Positions 54,506 to 62,721 of a stretch of 64,000 nt of DNA are shown here, piece by piece. The stretch lies in contig NZ_FNFP01000001.1 in NCBI RefSeq assembly GCF_900100845.1, positions 310,001 through 374,000 of the forward strand. Direction: 5' to 3'. Position numbers and translations under genes: made by a program. The stretch is from Natronincola ferrireducens. Its GTDB lineage: Bacteria > Bacillota > Clostridia > Peptostreptococcales > Natronincolaceae. Every line of letters starts with the position of its first letter. Positions within the stretch are counted from its first letter, which is position 1. The notes under the pieces are model-generated. The model was not told the origin of the DNA. It was given only the letters and a program-made list of their open reading frames with translations, and searched no databases.

Positions 54506-55759
54506 ATGGGGGAAAAACACATCAATGTATTTGAAACGGCTCAAAAGCAGGTGAAGCAGGCATGTGACAAGCTAGGAACAGATCCAGCGGTATATGAGAT
54601 TTTAAAAAATCCAATGAGAGTATTGGAAGTAGCGGTTCCTGTTAAAATGGACGATGGCACAGTGAAAAGTTTCATTGGCTACAGGGCGCAGCACAATGAT
54701 GCTATAGGGCCTTTTAAAGGTGGTATTAGATTTCATCCAGATGTAAACCTGGACGAGGTAAAAGCTCTTTCTACATGGATGACATTTAAATGTGGTGTAG
54801 TTGGTGTTCCATATGGTGGAGGTAAAGGTGGAATTACTGTAAATCCATCGGAATTATCCCAAGGAGAATTAGAAAGATTATCAAGAGGATTTACTAGAGC
54901 TATTGCTCCAATCATCGGAGAAAAAGTGGATATTCCGGCACCAGACGTAAATACAAACGGTCAAATTATGGCTTGGATGGTAGACGAATATCACAAAGCT
55001 ACTGGTGATTTCCAACCTGGAGTACTTACAGGAAAGCCTGTATCCTTCTATGGTTCATTAGCAAGAACAGAAGCAACTGGATATGGTGTGGCCATTATGG
55101 CGAGAGATGCTGCTAAGAAAATTAATTTACCATTAGAAGAAGCAACAGTTGCTCTTCAAGGCTTTGGTAATGTAGGTAGTTATGCGGCTTTATATATTGC
55201 AGAAATGGGAGCTAAGGTAGTTGCGGTTTCTGATGCCTCTGGATGTATCATAAACAAAAATGGTCTTGATGTACCGGCATTAGCAGAATATGTAAAAGAA
55301 CACAAGATTGTAAAAGACTTCCCAGGAGCTGAAGAAGTAATAGATAGAAATGAAGTTTTTGCATTAAATGTAGATATCTTAATGCCATGTGCTTTAGAAA
55401 ATCAAATTACAGCAGAAAATGCTGTTAATATTAAGGCTAAAATCATCAGTGAAGGTGCTAATGGACCTACAACATTAGATGCAGATAAAATTCTAGACGA
55501 AAGAGGCATCGTTGTAGTACCAGATATTTTAGCAAATGCTGGTGGTGTTACAGTATCCTATTTTGAGTGGGTACAAAACCTAATGAGATATTCTTGGACC
55601 TTTGAAGAAGTTCAAGAAAAGCAATCTCAATTAATGGAAAAAGCCTTCAATGAAATTTGGGCATTAAAAGAAGAGCATGGGGTAAACATGAGGGTAGCGG
55701 CTTACATGATGTCTATCAAGCGTGTTGCTGATGCTATGAAGTTAAGAGGCTGGTACTAG
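54506..55759 (+). CDS. gdhA: Glutamate dehydrogenase (hexameric, NAD(P)-dependent)
   Basis: The product has 417 residues, the size of the GudB/RocG type. The catalytic Lys is in VPYGGGKGGITVNP, substrate loops are GPFKGGIRFHPDV and DIPAPDVNTNGQIM, and the dinucleotide fold has ALQGFGNVGSYAALYIAEMG. It interconverts glutamate with 2-oxoglutarate and ammonium, and in amino-acid-fermenting clostridia mainly drives glutamate oxidation. AGGAGGG precedes the ATG. A promoter and a leader hairpin precede it and a terminator follows. Confidence 0.97.
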   Translation: MGEKHINVFETAQKQVKQACDKLGTDPAVYEILKNPMRVLEVAVPVKMDDGTVKSFIGYRAQHNDAIGPFKGGIRFHPDVNLDEVKALSTWMTFKCGVVGVPYGGGKGGITVNPSELSQGELERLSRGFTRAIAPIIGEKVDIPAPDVNTNGQIMAWMVDEYHKATGDFQPGVLTGKPVSFYGSLARTEATGYGVAIMARDAAKKINLPLEEATVALQGFGNVGSYAALYIAEMGAKVVAVSDASGCIINKNGLDVPALAEYVKEHKIVKDFPGAEEVIDRNEVFALNVDILMPCALENQITAENAVNIKAKIISEGANGPTTLDADKILDERGIVVVPDILANAGGVTVSYFEWVQNLMRYSWTFEEVQEKQSQLMEKAFNEIWALKEEHGVNMRVAAYMMSIKRVADAMKLRGWY

Positions 55760-55793
55760 GATTTTAAAATAAAAATTATATAGTAATAGTTGG

Positions 55794-55826
55794 GGCAGAT
55801 ATTCTTCGGAGTATCTGCCTTTATTA
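55794..55826 (+). terminator. Terminator of gdhA
   Basis: GGCAGATA and TATCTGCC form a stem around TTCTTCGGAG, then TTTATT. Confidence 0.75.
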
Positions 55827-55929
55827 CTATTTAATCATTTAAATACAAAGAATAGCAAACAAATTATTAATAGATTAAGAACAAATCAAGTTACTTATTA
55901 TACAAATTAGCAGTATAGAGAGAACATGA

Positions 55930-56170
55930 TTGGCAACGATTAAGGAAATACCAAAGGATAAAAGCCTAGAGGCGAATATACCGCTAGTTTATAGTAATGA
56001 TAGAGTAGGAACCCAGTTTACGTTGGATTTTGGAAAAGTTGCTGGGAATTTGTAGAGGATGATATTACACAGGAATTTTAAATGCAAAAAAAGAAAAGAA
56101 ACTACAAAAGTTTACTAATATTCCTGTAGAAATTTACGTAAAAAAGCAAATCTATGATTTAAAAGCTTAA
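55930..56170 (+). pseudogene. Decayed ORF of about 80 residues (frameshifted remnant)
   Basis: Three frames join into one plausible protein. From 55930 the frame reads ATIKEIPKDKSLEANIPLVY and on to FTLDFGKVAG. A second frame continues as WEFVEDDITQ, and a third as GILNAKKEKKLQKFTNIPVE, ending in KKQIYDLKA and a stop at 56170. At least two frameshifts are needed. I recognise no family. It suggests a lost gene, possibly from a mobile or phage source, in an otherwise empty gap. Confidence 0.45.
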
Positions 56171-56481
56171 TATTGTAAGAATAACAACGAAGAGTTTATA
56201 TTTTAAACAACCCCCAAACTAGATATAATAAAATATATAGATGGGGACAATGATTTGTATTCTTTAATTGGGCACTTGGAATGCAAGGAGTCAGTAGTGC
56301 AACCTGCCAGCTAGTAATAGCTGGTTTTGTGTTCTAATCCATTAGGGGGAATTGTTACAATAAATAAACCTACTGCATATAATTTTTTTAAAATGGCAAT
56401 ATTCTAATGAGGTTTAGAATAATATATAGAAGCTTATTAATAATGACAGTAAAAGACCTAATAATATCATAGAATAAAAAC
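56171..56481. other. Non-coding gap before the first NarL-type kinase gene
   Basis: No gene is seen. CCAGCTA and TAGCTGG form a hairpin followed by TTTTGTG (about 56307-56328), resembling a terminator. A TATAAT at about 56223 lies upstream of it, so a short transcript is conceivable. Confidence 0.4.
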
Positions 56482-58260
56482 ATGGAAGAAGTGATGTGGC
56501 CTGTGGACAATAGGCAGAAAGTAACTACCTTGTTTATGAAAACCAACTTCTTAGAAAATCAACCTGGAGAGATAAAAGTTATCTATATTTATCGATATAT
56601 GTCATTATTATTGACTTCCCTCTTCTATCTAATTGGCACACCCTCTGTACCCATTATATTTAAGATAGGAGTTATCTTTTTATTGTATTTATCTGCAAAA
56701 ATTATGATGGGTTTCTACATAAAGCTTCACAAAAACGTATTTATCATGAAGGTATTGGTTTTATTAGAGTCTTCAGGAATTATACTATTACTATTTCCAT
56801 CAGGAGGTATCAGTAGTCCTTTTATTTGGTATGCATTGAATCCCGTTTTAGTGGCGGCTAATTATTTAAATACCATCTTTTGCTGGTTGACCCTAACCCT
56901 TTATCTTGTTTCGGCAACCGCTATAAGCATCAATTTTATTAATCACTACAACCAATCAATTATAGAGATGACAAAGGAAAATGCTCACCTCGTTTTAGTA
57001 TTTGTTTTAATCACATTAGCTGTTCAACTACTTTCCAATCTATGCAAAAAGCTACATGAGCAATCGCATCATTTAGTGATACAAAAAAGGGAGCTGTTAA
57101 AAGCCAATGATGCTTTACAACAGCTGAATGGAAGTCTTGAAGAATCCATGGAGCACATTATGGATCTTTATCAGGCGGTGGAGATATTCACTAACCAAAA
57201 CAATCGTCAAAATCTATTTCAAGTTTTTGCAGATTATACAGAAAAACTGACAAAAACAAATTTAGCTTTTTTTTGTGGGTTACCCTATTCAAAATATAGG
57301 GAAATAATTACAGTCAGTAACGATAAAAGCATCAATAATGAGAAATTACAGATTAAAAAGGCCATTCAAGAGTATGGAGATTCCTTTAAACATACTGCTT
57401 ACCCCATGGAATTTATAATTAATGCCCAAAGATACAGCCTGATAAAGGTAAAATCCTCAACCAATAGATATGGATTAATAGGAATTCAGTTAGAGGATGA
57501 GACCCAATTAAATGGGCTAAGGTTAAGACAGTTATACTTTCTTGCTAACCTATGCACTGTCATTTTAGAAAGGTTGGAGCTAGAAGAAATAGAAGAACAA
57601 CTAATGCTAGTAGAAGAGCAAAATCGAATTGCTAATGAAATACATGACAATGTATCTCAACGGCTTTTTAGTATTACTTATGCCATCCATGCTTTAAATG
57701 GAAAATGGCAAAGCATTTCAAATGATAGATTAAAAGTACAGTTAGAGCATATTAGACAATCTGCCAACGAAGCTATGCAGGATCTAAGGGCTTCTATATA
57801 TCGGCTAAGCTCAAGAAAGAGGGGGGAGAAGTCCCTACATAAAACCATTAACACTTATCTTAATAGCTTAGCTAATCTTAACGGTATTACCGTAGATTTT
57901 GAAATAAAAGGAGAAGAGGAACTGATTCCAAATCCAGTAAAAAAAGCATTTTTTAGGCTTATCCGTGAGGCCACAGGGAATGCAGTCCGGCACGGAAGAT
58001 GTAAAGAGATACAGGTGGAAATTCACGTGGAGAAAGGAAAAATAGTGCTGATGGTACGTGATGACGGCAAGGGCTTTAACTTCAGTGCACTACAGCAAAC
58101 TCAGCATAGTGGTCTAGGGATTGGAAATATGAAAAATCTTGTAGAAGCTTTTGGTGGAGAATTTCAATTATATAGCCAGTTGGGTAACGGAACAAAAATA
58201 CACATTACTATTCCAACTAATAGGGGTTCTATTGAAGAGGAAGGAGGTTTAGCTATATGA
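56482..58260 (+). CDS. Sensor histidine kinase, NarL-partner type (HisKA_3), copy 1
   Basis: Up to 592 residues. The start is uncertain: ATG 56482 has no ribosome site, while ATG 56494 has GGAAG five bases upstream. The N-terminal 190 residues hold about six membrane helices with a distinctive PSGGISSPFIWYALNP loop. A coiled coil, a GAF-like region (about 230-370) and the HisKA_3 dimerisation block NRIANEIHDNVSQRLFS with phospho-His follow. The HATPase_c domain has ATGNAVRHG, DDGKGFNF and GLGIGNMKNLVEAFGG. The stop overlaps the regulator start by four bases. A clear paralogue lies at 59165. The signal is unknown. Confidence 0.93.
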   Translation: MEEVMWPVDNRQKVTTLFMKTNFLENQPGEIKVIYIYRYMSLLLTSLFYLIGTPSVPIIFKIGVIFLLYLSAKIMMGFYIKLHKNVFIMKVLVLLESSGIILLLFPSGGISSPFIWYALNPVLVAANYLNTIFCWLTLTLYLVSATAISINFINHYNQSIIEMTKENAHLVLVFVLITLAVQLLSNLCKKLHEQSHHLVIQKRELLKANDALQQLNGSLEESMEHIMDLYQAVEIFTNQNNRQNLFQVFADYTEKLTKTNLAFFCGLPYSKYREIITVSNDKSINNEKLQIKKAIQEYGDSFKHTAYPMEFIINAQRYSLIKVKSSTNRYGLIGIQLEDETQLNGLRLRQLYFLANLCTVILERLELEEIEEQLMLVEEQNRIANEIHDNVSQRLFSITYAIHALNGKWQSISNDRLKVQLEHIRQSANEAMQDLRASIYRLSSRKRGEKSLHKTINTYLNSLANLNGITVDFEIKGEEELIPNPVKKAFFRLIREATGNAVRHGRCKEIQVEIHVEKGKIVLMVRDDGKGFNFSALQQTQHSGLGIGNMKNLVEAFGGEFQLYSQLGNGTKIHITIPTNRGSIEEEGGLAI

Positions 58261-58874
58261 AAATTGTTATAGTAGATGACCATCCCCTTGTAAGAAAGGG
58301 ATTATCTCTTGTACTGGAAAACGAAAAAAATATAGAAGTAAAAGGAGAAGCTGGAACCATCACGGAGGCCTGTGAGATTATATTAAAGGAAAAGCCTGAT
58401 ATAGCCTTAGTTGATATAAAGCTTGGTCGGGAAAATGGCCTAGAAATTATTGAAAAAATTTTTAAAGAGAAAATAACCTGTAAATTCCTTTTATTAACCT
58501 CATCTGCAAATGAAGAGGATTTTAGACGGGCAGAAATATTAGGTGCCCATGGTTACGTCCTGAAAGAAGCATTGCCTGAGGAACTCTTATATGCCATCAA
58601 TCTTGTGAACAGGGGAAGAAAGTACTATGATCCAGGATTAATGGAACTGTTAATGCAGGAGGATGACAGCGAAGAAATTTTAACAGAACGGGAGCAGGAG
58701 GTATTAAAGGCTTTAGGGAAGGGCTTGAGCAATCGGGAAATAGGCAACAGACTATTTATCACAGAGTATACCGTAAAAAAACATGTTAGTCAGATTTTAG
58801 CTAAGCTGGAGCTTGCCGATAGAACACAGGCAGCATTGTATGCCAATGCAAAGGGATTAGTAAAGTATCAATAA
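58257..58874 (+). CDS. Response regulator, NarL/LuxR type, copy 1
   Basis: The product has 205 residues. The receiver domain has VDDHPLVRKGLSLVL, phosphoacceptor D53 (ALVDIKLGRENG) and the switch Lys in GYVLKEALPEE. The C-terminal LuxR-type helix-turn-helix (about 140-200) reads LTEREQEVLKALGKGLSNRE and YTVKKHVSQILAKLELADRT. It is coupled to the kinase by a four-base overlap (ATGA). A terminator follows, so pair 1 is an independent unit from pair 2. Confidence 0.95.
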   Translation: MKIVIVDDHPLVRKGLSLVLENEKNIEVKGEAGTITEACEIILKEKPDIALVDIKLGRENGLEIIEKIFKEKITCKFLLLTSSANEEDFRRAEILGAHGYVLKEALPEELLYAINLVNRGRKYYDPGLMELLMQEDDSEEILTEREQEVLKALGKGLSNREIGNRLFITEYTVKKHVSQILAKLELADRTQAALYANAKGLVKYQ

Positions 58875-58890
58875 AATACAAAAAAATTAT

Positions 58891-58915
58891 CCGTCTACAA
58901 AAGGCGGTTTTTTTC
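58891..58915 (+). terminator. Terminator after the first NarL-type pair
   Basis: CCGTCT and AGGCGG pair (one G-T) around ACAAA, followed by TTTTTTTC. Confidence 0.75.
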
Positions 58916-59010
58916 TGCTCCTAAAGTATACCTTTGACTACTACTCTAGTATAAACAAGGGGAATCTTTAGAGGAAAATCATCGGTAGACAAATTTAGGA
59001 GGAACTTTCT

Positions 59011-59106
59011 ATGCGATGGAGGGATAATAAAGTAAACTCAGGAGGGAAGTTAAAGGATTTTCAAAAGGCTATACTAAAAGAAAGTAGTATTTTGGGGAAT
59101 TTCTAA
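59011..59106 (+). CDS. Possible small peptide gene (31 residues)
   Basis: ATG at 59011 has a perfect AGGAGG eight bases upstream and reads 31 codons to TAA. The product begins MRWRDNKVNSGGKL, is basic and has no signal peptide. It lies between the two kinase/regulator pairs. It could be a peptide, a leader ORF or the stub of a lost gene; the ribosome site is the main support. Confidence 0.4.
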   Translation: MRWRDNKVNSGGKLKDFQKAILKESSILGNF

Positions 59107-59164
59107 AAAATAAATTGAAAATTTGCATCTATATAGAAAAAACTAAGACAAAGGGGGAAAACCC

Positions 59165-60871
59165 TTGATTTATCCAAGAATATACCACAGGATAAGAAGC
59201 TTATATAAAGAAAGAGAAATATTTAAAATAGTATTTTACTATAGGTATATTTCTCTATTAATTACATCTACACTTTATATTGCTGGAGATTTAAATCACT
59301 CAATGCCAAGGAAAGGTTTTGTCGTAGTATGTATGACTATATCTTCCCTATTACTTCATTATCTTTACATAAAAAATGGAAAGTCTACCTTTAAAATCAC
59401 TTTGTTAATATTGTTAGAAACCATAGGAAACTCTTTTATACTGATCCCTTCTGGAGGCCTAAGTAGCCCCTATGTTTGGTATTCTCTAAATACCATTCTA
59501 GTGGCTTCCATTAAGTTAAATGCTAAGTATTGTTGGTTGAATCTCTTTATTTATTTTTTTAGTTCTACTATTGCAGTTCAATTTATTGTAGAAGAAAGTA
59601 GAAGCTTTACTAGGATATTGATAGAGGAATCCAATCTCCTCCTGAGCTTTGTTCTGATCACAGGAGTTATTCAAATGCTAGTAAAGTATGCTAGGAGAAT
59701 CCATAAGGAAAGCAATAGACTGGCAGCAATCAATAGACAGTTGTTGATAGCCAATAGAAAAAATAAAGAAGCTATGAATTACATAATGGAAATTTATCAA
59801 GGAGTCCACCTTTTTACAAAACAGGAGAACAAAAAGGATTTTATAGAGCTGATGATTGATTATAGCAGGAAGATGATAAGAAGCGATATGGTGGTTTTTG
59901 TAGAATGCTTTAGGGAGGCCGAGCAAACAATCATTGAAGGGTCTGGTTCTATTAGAGAAGAAGTGATTTCAGAAATATATAAAGGATGGAAAGATATGAT
60001 TTCCTATGATGGACCAATAGAAGTGCAACTAAAAGGAAGAACATATCTTTTAATTGCTATTGGATGCAGTTATAGGGTTTATGGAATATTAGGGGTTGAT
60101 ATAACTCCTCAAATCACAGAGGATAGCTATAAGGAAACTGTAGAACAGCTAAAATTTTTAGCTAGTCTTAGTGCAGTAACTTTTGAAAAGTTTGAATTAG
60201 AAAAGATAAATGAAAGGCTATTAATCAATGAAGAACAGAATCGTATAGCTAATGAAATTCATGATGGTATATTACAAAGGATATTTAGCATATCCTGTAG
60301 CATATATACCAACATTAAGCACCTAGAACAAAAAGAAATTAGGGATATAGCCCTTGAGTTAAATAAAACAAGGAGCTATCTCAACGGGGTAATGAAGGAT
60401 TTAAGGAATACGATTTACTCCCTTAGCTGGAGCAAGGAAGGCACTAATAATTTTATTGTTAATATTAAAAACTATATTGAAGAAATGAAATCATTAAACA
60501 ATAGTAATATTAACCTGCACCTAGAAGGTGATCATGAAGCCTTGTCTATGGAACAAAAAAAAGCTATCTATAGAATTATATGTGAAGGTATTGGCAATGC
60601 CCTCCGACATGGAAGGGCAACAACTATAGATGTTTATCTTTCGATAGGAATGAATATGAGCTTTTTACAAATTCTAGATAATGGTATCGGCTTTGAACCT
60701 ATAGCCTTAGAGAGGGAGGGAAGGATGGGATTGGGTCTAAAAAATATTCGCATCCTAAGTCAAGCCATGAACGGGAACCTAAAGCTAGATAGTCAGGTAG
60801 GAACGGGGACAAAGATAACCATCGAAATTCCTAATACAATTCAAAAGCTATACGAGGAGGAAGTAGTATGA
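59165..60871 (+). CDS. Sensor histidine kinase, NarL-partner type (HisKA_3), copy 2
   Basis: The product has 568 residues from a TTG at 59165, supported by AAGGGGGAAAA upstream. Architecture repeats copy 1: about six N-terminal helices with the same PSGGLSSPYVWYSLNT loop, a coiled coil, a GAF-like region and the phospho-His block NRIANEIHDGILQRIFS. The HATPase_c domain has GIGNALRHG, DNGIGFEP and GLGLKNIRILSQAMNG. The shared loop indicates duplication, with divergence in the sensor and GAF-like parts. It overlaps its regulator by four bases. Confidence 0.93.
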   Translation: MIYPRIYHRIRSLYKEREIFKIVFYYRYISLLITSTLYIAGDLNHSMPRKGFVVVCMTISSLLLHYLYIKNGKSTFKITLLILLETIGNSFILIPSGGLSSPYVWYSLNTILVASIKLNAKYCWLNLFIYFFSSTIAVQFIVEESRSFTRILIEESNLLLSFVLITGVIQMLVKYARRIHKESNRLAAINRQLLIANRKNKEAMNYIMEIYQGVHLFTKQENKKDFIELMIDYSRKMIRSDMVVFVECFREAEQTIIEGSGSIREEVISEIYKGWKDMISYDGPIEVQLKGRTYLLIAIGCSYRVYGILGVDITPQITEDSYKETVEQLKFLASLSAVTFEKFELEKINERLLINEEQNRIANEIHDGILQRIFSISCSIYTNIKHLEQKEIRDIALELNKTRSYLNGVMKDLRNTIYSLSWSKEGTNNFIVNIKNYIEEMKSLNNSNINLHLEGDHEALSMEQKKAIYRIICEGIGNALRHGRATTIDVYLSIGMNMSFLQILDNGIGFEPIALEREGRMGLGLKNIRILSQAMNGNLKLDSQVGTGTKITIEIPNTIQKLYEEEVV

Positions 60872-61488
60872 GGGTACTAATTGTTGACGATCATCCATTG
60901 GTTAGAAGGGGGATAGCCTCTGCCCTCTCCTTTGAAGAAAGCATAGAAGAAGTAAAAGAGGCAGGTAGTATAGCAGAGGCGTTATCTATCATGTCCAAAG
61001 ATAATCTAGAGATTATTATGATTGATTTAAATCTTGGCAGGGAGGATGGCCTAGAACTAGTCAATCAAGCCAAAAACAAAAATATATCAACAAAATTTGT
61101 AGTTTTAACCTCTTCCCTAAGGAAGGAAGATTTTTTTAGGGCAAAAGAAGTAGGTGTAGAGGGATATATACTAAAGGAAGCATTTCCAGAGGATATCCTC
61201 TATGGTCTAAAGGTAGTGGCAAAGGGGAAAAAGTTTTATGATCCTGAGGTTATGCAGTTTCATATGAGGGGAGATAAAAAAAGCTATTTGGATGAGCTGT
61301 CACCTAGGGAACAGGATGTTCTTGGTGAACTTGGAAAGGGCATGAGTAACATAGAAATTGCCCAAAGGCTGTATATATCAGAACATACAGTAAAGAAGCA
61401 TGTCAGCAACATCCTCTCAAAGCTAAGATTAAACCACAGAACAGAAGCAGCCCTTTATATAAATAATACTGAAAGATTCGGCTACTAA
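60868..61488 (+). CDS. Response regulator, NarL/LuxR type, copy 2
   Basis: The product has 206 residues. The receiver has VDDHPLVRRGIASAL, phosphoacceptor D53 (IMIDLNLGREDG) and GYILKEAFPED. The LuxR-type DNA-binding domain reads LSPREQDVLGELGKGMSNIE and HTVKKHVSNILSKLRLNHRT. The recognition helix closely resembles that of copy 1 (EYTVKKHVSQILAKL there), so both regulators may bind related sites. The SipW-type secretion genes begin 41 bases downstream with no terminator, so read-through is likely. Confidence 0.95.
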   Translation: MRVLIVDDHPLVRRGIASALSFEESIEEVKEAGSIAEALSIMSKDNLEIIMIDLNLGREDGLELVNQAKNKNISTKFVVLTSSLRKEDFFRAKEVGVEGYILKEAFPEDILYGLKVVAKGKKFYDPEVMQFHMRGDKKSYLDELSPREQDVLGELGKGMSNIEIAQRLYISEHTVKKHVSNILSKLRLNHRTEAALYINNTERFGY

Positions 61489-61529
61489 GGCTTAGTGGAA
61501 AATAGTTTGTAAAGAGAGGTGAGTATCCT

Positions 61530-62009
61530 TTGGCAAAGAAGAAAAGAAAAAGAAAATCCATAGGGAAGTATATCCTATTAATCGGTGCCATCGTTTTCCT
61601 GAACCTTATAGGAGTAAGCTACGGCTACTGGAACGATGGTTTACAACTAATTACGTCTATTACTACAGGGAGGTTAGATGTTCGATTTGCAAGGAATCCT
61701 TCCGTTAGCATAGAATTACCAGATGTACATTTAACACCAGTAGTTTCCTGGGATGGAGATAGGATAACTATAGAAGGTGAAGTGCCCTCTGAGCACGTGA
61801 ATCAATGGGTAACATTAAATTATTCTGTAGAAAATACAGGAACCATTCCAGTGAGGCTGGGGGGACAAATCATCCAACCACAAAGCAGTGGATATTTTAA
61901 TCAAACTATTTCCCTACAAGAACTTTTGCAAAATTCTTCTGAGTATTCTATCCAACGTTCTTTTAACAGCCCTTTAGAATTAAATGTAAGACAATTTAAT
62001 GATGATTAA
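61530..62009 (+). CDS. SipW-dependent-type secreted protein 1
   Basis: The product has 159 residues from a TTG at 61530 with AGAGGTGAG seven bases upstream. A lysine-rich start and a hydrophobic helix end in GVSYGYWNDGLQLITSIT, the layout of SipW-dependent signal peptides, in which cleavage follows a YGYW or AYF-like site. The mature part is beta-rich (VTLNYSVENTGTIPVRLGGQ). It recalls the small beta-sandwich matrix proteins of the TasA/camelysin kind, but I saw no decisive family motif. It is probably the substrate of the signal peptidase two genes on. Confidence 0.6.
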   Translation: MAKKKRKRKSIGKYILLIGAIVFLNLIGVSYGYWNDGLQLITSITTGRLDVRFARNPSVSIELPDVHLTPVVSWDGDRITIEGEVPSEHVNQWVTLNYSVENTGTIPVRLGGQIIQPQSSGYFNQTISLQELLQNSSEYSIQRSFNSPLELNVRQFNDD

Positions 62010-62082
62010 TATAAAGGTTTGAAAAATAGACTAAGCAGACGGAATGGTGTTGCTTAGCTTCCATTGATAGGGAGGTGTTACA

Positions 62083-62700
62083 GTGAAAAAAAGAATGGTA
62101 ATTATTATAGCCAGTGTCATGATGGCCCTCCTCTTTATGTCCAGTGGTTATGGTTTTTGGCAAAAAAGTTTGTCCATAACAGGGAACATAACGCTTGTTG
62201 AACCTAAGGTGCCAGAAATAGCATTAGGTGGTGGAGGAGGCTCAGTGGGAGAATGTGAAGAAGACGAAGTAGAATATACAGAAGAAGAATTAACAGACGA
62301 TGATCATGATGATGGAGAAATAAGTGCTGATAGCGATATAGCTATAGGTATAGATATTGATGGTGACAGAGATAGTTTAAATAGTGAAGAATCTAAGGAA
62401 GAAAAAGAACATAAAGAAGAGCCTAAGCAAAAGGAAGGTACAGTAAAACCAGTTGACACAGGAAATCCATCAGATGCCTCAACTACAGGTGACACAACAA
62501 ATACAACAGATACTACTGAAGCCACGACGCCAACAGAATTTGCAAATAGATCAAATACCCCCGACAATGCCACCAGCACTTCAGATAATGCAAGTAGTAC
62601 CAAAAGTTCAAGGACAACAAGTAATTCTAGGGGTACAGAAATCTCGAGCAGCTCAGATAGCACTAGTAGTTCTAGTAATTCAGATGATGGAGAAGAATAA
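62083..62700 (+). CDS. SipW-dependent-type secreted protein 2, acidic with Ser/Thr-rich tail
   Basis: The product has 205 residues from a GTG at 62083 with GGGAGGTG upstream. It has the same kind of N-terminus, MSSGYGFWQKSLSITGNIT, as protein 1. The mature part is low-complexity: an acidic stretch (about 57-115), then a long tail rich in Thr, Ser and Asn to the end. No folded domain is seen. It looks like a surface or matrix spacer protein. Rapid evolution and expansion of such tails are expected. It lies between protein 1 and the signal peptidase. Confidence 0.6.
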   Translation: MKKRMVIIIASVMMALLFMSSGYGFWQKSLSITGNITLVEPKVPEIALGGGGGSVGECEEDEVEYTEEELTDDDHDDGEISADSDIAIGIDIDGDRDSLNSEESKEEKEHKEEPKQKEGTVKPVDTGNPSDASTTGDTTNTTDTTEATTPTEFANRSNTPDNATSTSDNASSTKSSRTTSNSRGTEISSSSDSTSSSSNSDDGEE

Positions 62701-62721
62701 AGAAACACAGGGGGACAAAAG

